Source of the DNA: Streptomyces acidicola
GTDB lineage: Bacteria; Actinomycetota; Actinomycetes; Streptomycetales; Streptomycetaceae
NCBI RefSeq assembly: GCF_009377235.1
Contig: NZ_VMNX01000084.1
Span: 1 to 35,362 of the forward strand
DNA length: 35,362 nucleotides
Direction: 5' to 3'
Below the pieces are notes generated by a model. That model did not search any database. It was not told the DNA's origin and saw only the letters and a program-made list of their open reading frames with translations. The position numbers were made by a program, and so were the translations under genes. Below, one piece after another: positions 8,508 through 17,818 of this stretch; position 1 is the stretch's first letter; each line of letters starts with the position of its first letter.

Positions 8508-8738
8508 GTGACTACTGTTCTGACCCCCGCGAGCCCACTGACGGCCGCCGACCGATGCGACCGTTGCGGCGCACAGGCCTACGTGCGCGTCGTTCTGCTG
8601 AGCGGTGGCGAACTGCTCTTCTGCGCTCACCACGGTCGCAAGTTCGAGCCGGAGCTCAAGAAGATCGCCGCTGAGATACAGGACGAGACGGAGCGGCTGA
8701 CGACCGTTCCGGCAAGCGCCGGCGAAGAGGAACGCTGA
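8508..8738 (+). CDS. Small DUF7455-type protein with a zinc-ribbon-like motif
   Basis: This 76-residue protein contains DRCDRCGAQAYVRV followed about 20 residues later by FCAHHGRKFEP, giving a CxxC...CxxH set likely to bind zinc. An acidic helix follows (ELKKIAAEIQDETERL). It matches the short conserved actinobacterial family I recognise as DUF7455, often found near hrdB. The function is unknown. The GTG at 8508 is preceded by AGAGAAGAGG at a reasonable distance. It stands alone and converges with the secreted protease gene. Confidence 0.8.
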   Translation: MTTVLTPASPLTAADRCDRCGAQAYVRVVLLSGGELLFCAHHGRKFEPELKKIAAEIQDETERLTTVPASAGEEER

Positions 8739-8785
8739 CACCTCGCATTCACGACGAGCCAGCGCCGGCAGCAGGCCGGTGACAA

Positions 8786-8821
8786 GGGCGGCCAACCCCA
8801 CGCACCGGGGGGTGGCCGCCC
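8786..8821. terminator. Bidirectional terminator hairpin between convergent genes
   Basis: GGGCGGCCA (8786-8794) and TGGCCGCCC (8813-8821) form a perfect 9-bp stem that can extend with CCCC/GGGG inside. It lies between the stop of the small plus-strand gene and the stop of the minus-strand protease, so it can serve both. There is no T-tract, as is common in Streptomyces. Confidence 0.65.
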
Positions 8822-8847
8822 CTACTGTGAGTGTGGGGCCGTCACCC

Positions 8848-9666
8848 TCAGCGCCCCCAGCCCAGTGTCCGGAGGATCTCCGAGACCCGGGTGTAGACCC
8901 CCGGATTCCCCCGGAGACCGCACCCGGTCCCCCACGACACCAGACCGATCAGCTTCCCCTGGGCGACCAGCGGACCGCCGCTGTCGCCCTGGCAGGCGTC
9001 GCGTCCGCCCGCGAGCTCCCCGGCACACACCATGGAGCCGGCCGCGTACGTTCCGTCCCTGCTCCCTGAGTACGCCCCCTCACAAGCCGCGTCGGGCAGC
9101 ACCTTCACGCGTGCGGCGCGCAGACTCCGGGCGTAGTCTCCGGCGCCTGTGGTGTCCCCCCAGCCGTAGACCACGGCACCCGTGTCCGGCCGGTATGCAG
9201 GGTCGCCTGCCGCCGCCATCCGGATGACCGCGCTCTCGGGGAGCGGCGAGGCGAGGGTGAGTACGGCGAAGTCCCCGGCATTCGTATTGCTGTCATAGTT
9301 CGGGTTGACCCAAGCGGCTCGTACGGGTATCTCCTTGCCCTCGGCCGAGAGAAGGTCCCCACGGCCCTCGATCACCTTCAGGTCACGTACCTTTTCCGGC
9401 GGCGCCCCCAGCACCGCCCCACTCAGACAGTGGGCCGCGGTCAGCACAGTCGAGCGGCCCACCGCCACACCGCCACAGAACTGCCCTGCGCGCGTACCCC
9501 CGAACCGGTCACGGCTGGACAGCGCCACCGTCCAGGGGCTCTCGGAGATCTCGACCGGATAGCCGCCTATGACGACGTCGGCTGCCGCCGGAGTTGCGGG
9601 TGATGCCAGGGGTATCGCGCCCACTGCGGCGGCGAGGGCCGATACTCGGGCAACGGATCGTCGCAT
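8848..9666 (-). CDS. Secreted trypsin-like serine protease (family S1A)
   Basis: This is a 272-residue exported protease. The N terminus is a signal peptide: MRRSVAR, a hydrophobic core, and a likely cleavage near ATPAAAD at about residue 29. The mature part begins VVIGGYPVEISESPWTVAL, which resembles the activated trypsin N terminus. The catalytic triad is visible as His79 (LTAAHC), Asp132 (NAGDFAVLTL) and Ser229 (ACQGDSGGPLV). Cysteines are placed for the usual disulfides. The ATG at 9666 follows TGAGGAG at 5-6 bases. Nothing between the signal and the IGGY site suggests a long propeptide. It lies directly downstream of hrdB on the same strand but is separated by a terminator. Confidence 0.93.
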   Translation of the reverse strand: MRRSVARVSALAAAVGAIPLASPATPAAADVVIGGYPVEISESPWTVALSSRDRFGGTRAGQFCGGVAVGRSTVLTAAHCLSGAVLGAPPEKVRDLKVIEGRGDLLSAEGKEIPVRAAWVNPNYDSNTNAGDFAVLTLASPLPESAVIRMAAAGDPAYRPDTGAVVYGWGDTTGAGDYARSLRAARVKVLPDAACEGAYSGSRDGTYAAGSMVCAGELAGGRDACQGDSGGPLVAQGKLIGLVSWGTGCGLRGNPGVYTRVSEILRTLGWGR

Positions 9667-9743
9667 GCGAACTCCTCACTCTGGGACATTCACTGCACAC
9701 CCAGGGTGATTCAAGGGGCGGCTGCCCGCATGCGCGCACAAGC

Positions 9744-9780
9744 CGAAGGCCCGGCCCCCGTAACGGAAGCCGGGCCTTCG
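9744..9780 (-). terminator. hrdB terminator
   Basis: A perfect 12-bp stem (CGAAGGCCCGGC at 9744-9755 with GCCGGGCCTTCG at 9769-9780) has a 13-base loop. It starts about 20 bases downstream of the hrdB stop codon on the minus strand and separates it from the protease gene. Confidence 0.85.
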
Positions 9781-9799
9781 CAGGCGTACGAGCGAGGCT

Positions 9800-11341
<1,542 letters not shown>

Positions 11342-11529
11342 GAACAACCTCTCGGAACGTTGGAAAACGGCTTCCGGCCCCGTCCACTACGGACAGGAGC
11401 CGACGACCGCCGACTTGGGGATGGGCCGACGGCGCAGGCGGGGGCCGGGGAGTTGCACAGCGCCGTGAGCGGCGTCCGTATTCCTTCCTCGGCTGTCACC
11501 TCTTAGGTCATCGCGCTGCCCCGAAGAGC

Positions 11530-11560
11530 GTTACGCCCAATCCGCGTGGCCCGAGTCACA
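11530..11560 (-). promoter_or_regulatory. Candidate hrdB promoter
   Basis: On the minus strand, TGTGACTC begins at 11560 and CGTAAC lies at 11535-11530. If TGACTC is taken as the -35 element the spacer is 17 bases. The start site would fall near 11523, leaving a leader of about 180 bases before hrdB. The elements deviate from the housekeeping consensus, which would suit recognition by an alternative sigma factor. This is a by-eye assignment only. Confidence 0.35.
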
Positions 11561-11645
11561 CCCCGTAAGCACGTAAATGCATCTGGATGCTGTCAGAGTC
11601 GGTCATTACTGACAGTGGTCGACTCCGACCCGGGAGTACCTCACT

Positions 11646-11701
11646 TCTCTCCGCCGGACCCCGCCGGTCCACAGGGGAGCCGGCGGGGTCCGGCGGAGAG
11701 A
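11646..11701 (-). terminator. whiH terminator, 22-bp perfect hairpin
   Basis: The arms 11646-11667 and 11680-11701 are perfect reverse complements over 22 bases, with a 12-base loop. The stem core is CCGCCGGACCCCGCCGG. It lies 69 bases downstream of the whiH stop codon and upstream of the hrdB promoter region, so it should insulate hrdB from whiH transcription. Confidence 0.85.
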
Positions 11702-11769
11702 CGGGTTCACCGGCCGGGCGCCACCCGGACAGGGCGTGCTCCTTCGACCGTGCCGCTGTCGGCGGGCGG

Positions 11770-12657
11770 TCAGTGCTCGCGCGGCGAGGGCACGACGCGT
11801 TCCACCTCGGGGTGGACGGTGAGCAGTTGCCGCATGGCCACCTCGGCCGCCGCGCCGTCACCGGCGGCGAGGGCCTCGACGATCCGGGCGTGGTGGCCGA
11901 GCGAGGTCTCGTTGGGGCGGTCGCAGCCGGTGGCCGGGCCTCCGGAGACCTGGAGGGCGGCGGAGACGATGCCGGAAAGGTGCTCCAGCATGCGATTGCC
12001 CGCGACCTGGATCAGCATCGAGTGGAACTCGGCGTCCGCGCGCGCGAAGGTCAGCGAGTCGCCCTGCCCCATGGCATGGCCCATGATCTCGACCATGTCG
12101 CCGAGCCGCTGCTGGACCTCCTCACGTCCGTGCCCGGCGGCCAGACGGGCGGCGAGCGGTTCGATCGTCCAGCGCAGCTCGCTCAGCTCGCGCCGCTGGT
12201 CGTCGCGCTGCGGCCCGAAGGCCCGCCACTCGATGATGTCCGGGTCGAGCAGGTTCCAGTCGCTGACGGGACGCACCCGCGTGCCGACGTTGGGGCGGGC
12301 ACTGACCAGCCCCTTCGCCTCCAGGACGCGGAGCGACTCACGGACGACGGTGCGGGAGACCTCGAATCGCTGGCCGATCTCCTCGGGCACGAGCGGACGG
12401 TCCGCGCCGAGGTCACCGGAGACGATCATCTGACCCAGCTGCTGGACGAGTTGGCCGTGCAGGCCGCGTCCGCGGCTGCCCGCGGCGCGTCGGCCCACAC
12501 GCCCCAGTTCGGGATCGGCGCTCTCCCAGGTGGGGGCGCCGACGCGCTCTACGCCGGGTGTCTCGGCGTAGGAGTAGCGGTCGAGTCCACCCGGGCCGGC
12601 CAGGCCGGAGTCTGCGGAGCGGGCGGCGGTCATCATGGTGTGCGCAAGGGTACTCAC
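11770..12657 (-). CDS. whiH: Sporulation regulator WhiH, GntR family (FadR subfamily)
   Basis: This 295-residue GntR-family DNA-binding protein has its winged helix at about residues 75-140: LHGQLVQQLGQMIVSGDLG, PEEIGQRFEVSRTVVRESLR, VLEAKGLVSARPNVGTRVRP. A C-terminal FCD-type effector domain follows, with its metal-site residues in DAEFHSMLIQVAGN and HHARIVEAL. whiH lies next to hrdB in Streptomyces and is needed for sporulation septation in aerial hyphae, which supports the symbol. The GTG at 12657 (STLAHTMMTAARS) follows AAAGGA. A longer reading frame to 12741 would cover the leader and is not favoured. A candidate sigma-WhiG promoter lies about 93 bases upstream. Confidence 0.93.
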   Translation of the reverse strand: MSTLAHTMMTAARSADSGLAGPGGLDRYSYAETPGVERVGAPTWESADPELGRVGRRAAGSRGRGLHGQLVQQLGQMIVSGDLGADRPLVPEEIGQRFEVSRTVVRESLRVLEAKGLVSARPNVGTRVRPVSDWNLLDPDIIEWRAFGPQRDDQRRELSELRWTIEPLAARLAAGHGREEVQQRLGDMVEIMGHAMGQGDSLTFARADAEFHSMLIQVAGNRMLEHLSGIVSAALQVSGGPATGCDRPNETSLGHHARIVEALAAGDGAAAEVAMRQLLTVHPEVERVVPSPREH

Positions 12658-12749
12658 GCATCCTTTGTCGGCGCCCTCCTCAACTCCCTTGAGGTCTTTG
12701 GTGAAAAGCACACGAAAGGGTGATCGCTCACCCCGTCGCAATTGACGCC

Positions 12750-12776
12750 TTATCGGAAAGAAACGGGCGCTCTTCG
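12750..12776 (-). promoter_or_regulatory. Candidate sigma-WhiG promoter of whiH
   Basis: On the minus strand, TCCGATAA at 12757-12750 matches 7 of 8 positions of the WhiG-type -10 consensus GCCGATAA. Exactly 15 bases upstream is CGAA (12776-12773), a partial match to the TAAA -35 element. Direct control of whiH by sigma-WhiG is established in Streptomyces coelicolor, and this element is in the right place for it. Confidence 0.7.
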
Positions 12777-12839
12777 AGGAGTTGCGCGCAAGGTGGGATC
12801 GGACGGGTGCGGATAGCGGTCAGGAGACGTCCGTCTCCG

Positions 12840-14639
12840 TCATCGGACCCTGCCCCGCAGGGTCGTGAGCAGATATGCGCCGAGCAGCGCGGTCAGCGAC
12901 AACAGCAGTGCACCGCCCACGGGTTGGGCGATCATCCGGGCCGCTACGGTCAGATAGCGCTCCCCGCCGAAGGGCCACGGCATCAGGGGCAGCTCGTGCA
13001 GCCGCGCCGAGAACCCGGCCGCCGCCCGGACGGTCATCCCCTCCAGGACCTTGCGCACAAGGGGCACGACGAGGACCGGCACCGCGAGCACCGCGGCCAG
13101 TCCCGCGGTCGTGGACCGGAAGATGCCGGCAGCCAGCACACCGGCCCAGGAGCACCCCACGACGAGGCCGATCCAACTGGCGCCCAGTGGAAGCCAGTCG
13201 GCGGGAACGTCGGCGAGCTCCGGTCCGTAGACGAGGTAGAGCACTTCGAGGTCGCAGCCCACCGTGAGGAAGGCCAGCATCAGCGCGGTGACCGCGGCGA
13301 CGAGGAGTTTCGCGGCGAGGAGCCCCAGCCGGCGGGGGACGGTGCCGCGATCCGCGGCCAGGGCGGGGTGGCGGAACTCGTCACCGAAGGCGATCGCACC
13401 GAGAAAGCCCGCCCCCAGCGCGGCGGGCGGCAGCGGCAGCTCCTCCGGCCAGGCGGCCAGCAGGCGCGGCTGCGGGGCATGACCGATGCCCGCGAGGATC
13501 ACGGAGATGACGGCGGAGGTGATCAGTACGGCGGCCACGGTATAGAAGCCTGTGTCGACTCCGGTGGCCCTGCGCAGTTCGTAACGGAGCGGGCGCAGAG
13601 GGCTCGGGGCCGGGCGGACGTCGACGGGGGGCGGGAGCTCCGGGAGGCCGTCCGGTTCCGACGGCCCGGTCGTGTGCGCCGGCTCAGTCTCTCCGTGTTC
13701 GTCGTCAGCGGTCGTGCCGTCATCGCCCGTGAGAGCCGCACCGGCACCGTCGGTGGCGCGAGGCGGCCCCATGTCGCCGACTTCATCGGCGAGTTGATGT
13801 ACGAGGATGCCGTGCCGGAACGCGGTCTCCCCGATGTCGGCGCAGGTACTGCCGTATACGGAGAGCCGGTTGCCGTCCTCGCGCACGACCTCGACGGAAC
13901 GCTGCGTGGTCCGGGCTTCCTTGGTGAGCAGGGCGCCCAGGCGGACGGCGTGCGGGCTGCGGACGACAACGCGGGGACGGAGCCGGGTACGGGCGAAGTC
14001 GGCCGCCTCCTGGTCGGCGACGAGCCGTCCCTCCTCCAGTGTGACGACCCGGTCGGCTGTCTGCGCCGCCTCCTTGGGGTCGCGCGTCGTGAACAGCACG
14101 GTGCCGCCCTGGAGCGCGTGGGCACGCAGGATCCCGTGCAGCCAGCGGCTTTCACGGACGGACAGCCCGGCGGCGGGATCGTCGAGCACGAGGGTGTGCG
14201 GGTCGGCCAGCAGCGCACAGGCCAGCCCCAGACGGCGGTCCATGCCGCGCGAGAGTGTCCCCAGTCGTTCGTCGCGCAGACTGACGAGGCCCACGACGTC
14301 GAGGACGTCGTCGGCGCGCTGCGCGGGCACGCCGGCTGCGGCACACAGCATGCGCAGGTGACCGCGGACCGTGCGGGCCGGATGGCCGGGTACGTCGCCG
14401 AGGAGGACACCCACCTCGCGCGAGGGGTGGTCGATGCGATGCAGGGGACGGCCCCTGAAGTAAGCGACGCCGCGGCCCTGTTGCAGTGCGAGCATGAGCC
14501 GCACCGCCGTCGTCTTGCCCGCGCCCGCTGGACCGAGGAGCACGGTGACACAGCCGGAGAGAGCCTCGAAGGAGACGTTGTCGACGGCGGGCGGAAGCTC
14601 CTTGCGAGGGGTGCTGGTCAGTCCGATGGCCTGGATCAC
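12840..14639 (-). CDS. ABC transporter: ATPase fused to membrane domain, degenerate catalytic motifs
   Basis: This is a protein of about 600 residues. The N-terminal ABC ATPase domain (1-230) has Walker A GPAGAGKTT, a signature-like LSRGM and Walker B TLVLDDP. A proline- and acid-rich linker (about 290-350) follows. The C-terminal membrane domain has about six helices, for example FYTVAAVLITSAVISVILAG and LLVAAVTALMLAFLTVG. Three key positions differ from canonical exporters. The signature is LSRGM rather than LSGG. The catalytic glutamate after Walker B is aspartate (DD for DE). The switch histidine is arginine (FTTRDP). Activity may be slow or regulatory. Start is uncertain: GTG at 14639 or TTG at 14648, neither with a Shine-Dalgarno. 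It is upstream of whiH on the same strand; the substrate is unknown. Confidence 0.8.
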   Translation of the reverse strand: MIQAIGLTSTPRKELPPAVDNVSFEALSGCVTVLLGPAGAGKTTAVRLMLALQQGRGVAYFRGRPLHRIDHPSREVGVLLGDVPGHPARTVRGHLRMLCAAAGVPAQRADDVLDVVGLVSLRDERLGTLSRGMDRRLGLACALLADPHTLVLDDPAAGLSVRESRWLHGILRAHALQGGTVLFTTRDPKEAAQTADRVVTLEEGRLVADQEAADFARTRLRPRVVVRSPHAVRLGALLTKEARTTQRSVEVVREDGNRLSVYGSTCADIGETAFRHGILVHQLADEVGDMGPPRATDGAGAALTGDDGTTADDEHGETEPAHTTGPSEPDGLPELPPPVDVRPAPSPLRPLRYELRRATGVDTGFYTVAAVLITSAVISVILAGIGHAPQPRLLAAWPEELPLPPAALGAGFLGAIAFGDEFRHPALAADRGTVPRRLGLLAAKLLVAAVTALMLAFLTVGCDLEVLYLVYGPELADVPADWLPLGASWIGLVVGCSWAGVLAAGIFRSTTAGLAAVLAVPVLVVPLVRKVLEGMTVRAAAGFSARLHELPLMPWPFGGERYLTVAARMIAQPVGGALLLSLTALLGAYLLTTLRGRVR

Positions 14640-14679
14640 CCACAGCAAGATAGCGGGTTATGTCCGGTTTTCTGTGGTG

Positions 14680-15438
14680 TCAGACCTCGGGGCGCAGCAT
14701 CGGCGGGTTGAGGAGCGTGGCACCACCCGCACGGAACAGCTGAGCCGGGCGACCTCCCTGGCGCGTGGTCGTCCCCCCGGTGGGCACCAGGAAGCCGGGG
14801 GTGCCGGTCACCTTGCGATGGAAGTTGCGCGGGTCGAGAGCCACCCCCCACACGGCCTCGTAGACACGACGCAGCTCGCCGACGGTGAACTCGGGCGGGC
14901 AGAAAGCGGTGGCCAGCGAGGAGTACTCGATCTTGGAGCGGGCCCGCTCGACGCCGTCCGACAGGATCTGCGCATGATCGAAGGCGAGTGGCGCCACCGG
15001 CTCGCCGTCACGGGCGTAACCGCCCTGCTGCAGCAACTCCTCCACGGGCGCCCAGCGCGCGATGTTGGCGTCACCACCTGCCCTGGGTGCGGGCAGATCG
15101 GGAGCGAGTGCGAGGTGGGCGACGCTGACGACCCTCATCCTCGGGTCACGCTTGGGGTCGCCGTACGTCGCGAGCTGCTCCAGGTGCGCGCCGTTGTCCT
15201 GGGCCGGGGCGGCCGGGTCGTGCGCACGCAGCCCGGTCTCCTCGGCCAGCTCGCGCGCGGCGGCCTGGGCCAGGTCCTCGTCGGGCCGCACGAACCCGCC
15301 GGGAAGCGCCCACCGCCCTTGGAACGGCTGCTCGCCCCGCCGCACCGCCAGCGCACACAGGTCATGGCGGCGCACGGTCAGCACGACCAGGTCCACGGTG
15401 ACGGCGAAGGGCGGAAACGCTGACGGGTCGTAGGGCAT
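14680..15438 (-). CDS. NUDIX hydrolase with C-terminal winged helix (NrtR-like)
   Basis: This 252-residue protein has a NUDIX domain in the first 140 residues. The NUDIX box is complete: a G-x5-E-x7-REL-x-EE-x-GL pattern reading GGFVRPDEDLAQ... RELAEETGL. The C-terminal part (EYSSLATAFCPPEFTVGELR, VYEAVWG, NFHRKV) is the winged-helix domain of NrtR-type proteins. Many NrtR regulators of NAD metabolism have lost the catalytic box and only bind ADP-ribose; here the box is intact, so this may be an active hydrolase, a regulator, or both. The ATG at 15438 has a weak AGGAT upstream. A short dyad lies just upstream and could be its own operator. Confidence 0.82.
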   Translation of the reverse strand: MPYDPSAFPPFAVTVDLVVLTVRRHDLCALAVRRGEQPFQGRWALPGGFVRPDEDLAQAAARELAEETGLRAHDPAAPAQDNGAHLEQLATYGDPKRDPRMRVVSVAHLALAPDLPAPRAGGDANIARWAPVEELLQQGGYARDGEPVAPLAFDHAQILSDGVERARSKIEYSSLATAFCPPEFTVGELRRVYEAVWGVALDPRNFHRKVTGTPGFLVPTGGTTTRQGGRPAQLFRAGGATLLNPPMLRPEV

Positions 15439-15451
15439 ATCGTGATCCTAG

Positions 15452-15466
15452 TCGTCTCCCTGACGA
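15452..15466. promoter_or_regulatory. Dyad upstream of the NUDIX/winged-helix gene, candidate operator
   Basis: TCGTC-N5-GACGA (15452-15466) is a perfect 5-bp dyad located 14-28 bases upstream of the NUDIX gene start. It lies next to an AT-rich GATAAA that may be part of a promoter. Autoregulation by the encoded winged helix is possible but only inferred. Confidence 0.3.
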
Positions 15467-15569
15467 TAAACACGCCCTTCGCCGCCACCTCCACAGCTGA
15501 TCCACTTCTGTCCGGTGCGGCCCCTGCGAGCCACCGCCGTCAGGCTGTCCGCTCACACGTCGTCCGAGG

Positions 15570-17546
15570 TCACACCCCCAGCTGCAGCCCATCGGCCGCC
15601 TCCTCGACCATGGCGAGGCCGAGCCTGGTGACGCGCACGGAGAACGGCGCACCCGCGACCCGCAGCCCTGTCAGGCTGATCTCGCCCAGGGGCGCACCGC
15701 GCATCGGTCGCAGCGTGACCGACCCGGCGGGCGCGTCGGGGCGGATCCCGGCGAGGGCGGTGAGGAGCAGCACGCCGGAGGCCGCGGCCGTCGCGGCCGG
15801 TCTGCAGGCCGAGGGGTGGGGCAGGGGTGCGCTCCCGGCCGTACGCTGCTGCCCCGCGTACATCTCAGGCAGCCGCCCGCCGAACTCCTGAGCCGCCGCC
15901 AGCACACCCCGCAGCAGCGAGCCCGCCTCCTTCTCATGTCCCGCGGCAGCCAGTCCCGCGACCGCGATCGCCGTGTCCTGGATCCGTACGGCTCCGCCCC
16001 GATGACCAAAGGGGTTGTACGCCGGCTCTTTCGCGCCCAGGCTCCGCAGCCCCCACCCCGAGTCCATGGCCGGTCCGCCCAGCAGCCGCGCGAGCTGCTC
16101 GGTCTGCACCTTGTCGAGCAGGCCCGGGGCCGTCGCTCCCGAGCCGAGGAGACCGGTGTCGAGGAGGTGGACGGCTCCGGAGCCGAGGTGGGGCAGAGCT
16201 CGTCCGTCCCTGGTGCGGGCGGCCGCCGGTCTGCCACCGTCCCGATCTTCGATCCAGTAGTCCTCCCGGAACGTGGCCCTCAGCTCCTGGGCCCAGTCCC
16301 TCAGTGCTGCACCGCCGGGTCTGCCGTACGAGTCCAGGAGGTCGGCCCCCAGGACCGCGGTCCGATGAGCGTGCGCCTGTGTCTCACAGAGCAGCAGCCC
16401 GCCGTGGTGCGGGTCGGGCACGTAGGGGCCGTCCCCGACAGTGGTGCTCAGCCAGCGCAGACAGCGTTCGGCGGCGGGAAGCAGCTTCTCCGTCTCGTGT
16501 TCCGGGAGCCCCCAGCGTCGTGCCTCCGCGAGGAGAGCCGGGAACAGCAGGGTGGCCTCGACGCCGGTACAGCCCGGCGGCAGGTGTGGACCGGCGTCCC
16601 GTCGCGGTCCGGGGATCATGCCGGACCGCGCTCCCGTGCCCGGGAGTTGGGTGCGGGCCAGGGTGCGGAGGGTACCTGCGGCAAGACGGGTGCCCAGGGG
16701 CAGCGTCATCCGGGCTGCGACGAGGGCGTCGGCCGGAGCCATGCCGCAGCGCCAGGGCACTCCTGCCGCGAGGTGCGTGTCGGCAGGGTTCACCGGGTCG
16801 CGCAGCAGCAGGGCCTGGAGGTCCTCGATGCACGTGTGCAGGAGTGACTGGACCCCGGGGTCGTCGCCTGCGGCCGTGGCCCGGGCGATGGGGCTCTGCG
16901 CGCCGCGCCCCACCGCTCTGACGGGTCCGGCACCGTCCGGTCGTACGCGCAGTTCCACACTGCGGGTACCGCCGGGCGGGAGCTCCATGTGCCAGCGCAG
17001 CAGTCCCGCCGAGGCCAGCGCGTCCGTGGGCGGAGGTTGCGCGGTGACGGCCGAGTGCCCGCCGGCGCGGGACCAGCGCAGGCCGGAGTCATGGACGCTG
17101 GCGGGCAGTTCGGGTCCCGCCCTGCCGGAGGCCACCGCGCCCAGTTCCGCGAGGTCGGTACCGAGGGCCACCTCCACAAGGAGACGCAGCGGGCGGGGAA
17201 CCGCGTTGAACAGGGTGATCCGCTCCGTGCCGTCCGCGTGCCGGGTGCGTTCCACCACGACCTCCGGGTCCGGTCCGGCGTCCGCTGACACGCGCAGCGT
17301 CGCCATGAACCGGGCACGGTCGGCCCCGACCATCCGCGCCTGCACGGCGAGCGGCTCCTGCCCGGCCACCCGCACCTGGCACCGGGAGAGCGTGCGCCGA
17401 CCGGACCGGTAGAAGCCCTCCAGCCCTTGGCCGGTCAGCTGCCCCTGCTCCGTGGAGATCGCCAGGCCCGGCAGAGCGACGCAGATCAGCGTGGCATGGG
17501 CGGGCGGCAGGCCCATGGGGGTGGAGGACGGGGTGAGCAGGGGCAT
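15570..17546 (-). CDS. Glycogen-debranching-like protein (amylo-alpha-1,6-glucosidase N-terminal domain plus (alpha/alpha)6 region)
   Basis: This 658-residue protein has an N-terminal beta-rich domain (LICVALPGLAISTEQGQLTG, GLEGFYRSGRRTLSRCQVRV). That domain is typical of glycogen debranching N-terminal domain proteins. A C-terminal helical barrel-like region follows (GVEATLLFPALLAEARRWG, AYNPFGHRGGAVRIQDTAIAV, FGGRLPEMYAGQQ). Family members act on alpha-glucans or related sugars. No clear acid/base pair can be assigned by eye, so activity is unproven. The ATG at 17546 follows AGAGGAAG at 7 bases; the open frame extends 92 codons further but that part has no family similarity. No partner glycogen genes are adjacent. 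Confidence 0.78.
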   Translation of the reverse strand: MPLLTPSSTPMGLPPAHATLICVALPGLAISTEQGQLTGQGLEGFYRSGRRTLSRCQVRVAGQEPLAVQARMVGADRARFMATLRVSADAGPDPEVVVERTRHADGTERITLFNAVPRPLRLLVEVALGTDLAELGAVASGRAGPELPASVHDSGLRWSRAGGHSAVTAQPPPTDALASAGLLRWHMELPPGGTRSVELRVRPDGAGPVRAVGRGAQSPIARATAAGDDPGVQSLLHTCIEDLQALLLRDPVNPADTHLAAGVPWRCGMAPADALVAARMTLPLGTRLAAGTLRTLARTQLPGTGARSGMIPGPRRDAGPHLPPGCTGVEATLLFPALLAEARRWGLPEHETEKLLPAAERCLRWLSTTVGDGPYVPDPHHGGLLLCETQAHAHRTAVLGADLLDSYGRPGGAALRDWAQELRATFREDYWIEDRDGGRPAAARTRDGRALPHLGSGAVHLLDTGLLGSGATAPGLLDKVQTEQLARLLGGPAMDSGWGLRSLGAKEPAYNPFGHRGGAVRIQDTAIAVAGLAAAGHEKEAGSLLRGVLAAAQEFGGRLPEMYAGQQRTAGSAPLPHPSACRPAATAAASGVLLLTALAGIRPDAPAGSVTLRPMRGAPLGEISLTGLRVAGAPFSVRVTRLGLAMVEEAADGLQLGV

Positions 17547-17818
17547 GCGGCGGCTTCCTCTGCGCTCGGTGCACCTGCGGTGTTCTCGCCGCCAGGCGGC
17601 GCGGGCTCCGGAGGGGCGGGGACGGTACGGCGGCGCGGCCCAGCCTGGGGTTCCGCCACTCAGGTGAACGGAGCGGGCCTCCGCCGGGTCACGGCCCAGG
17701 TCTGCGAAGGCGACCGAATTGCGGAATGGGGAAGTGGGCAGGGGCTGCCGTCCGTGCCGGTGTCCGCCGTCCAGGGGCCAGCAGATGGCGCGATCTTGAC
17801 ATGTGCACGACACCCATC

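Noticed and set aside
12658..12741. Longer WhiH starting at 12741
   Set aside because: The extra 28 codons cover the leader downstream of the likely WhiG promoter and lack a ribosome site; GTG at 12657 fits better.
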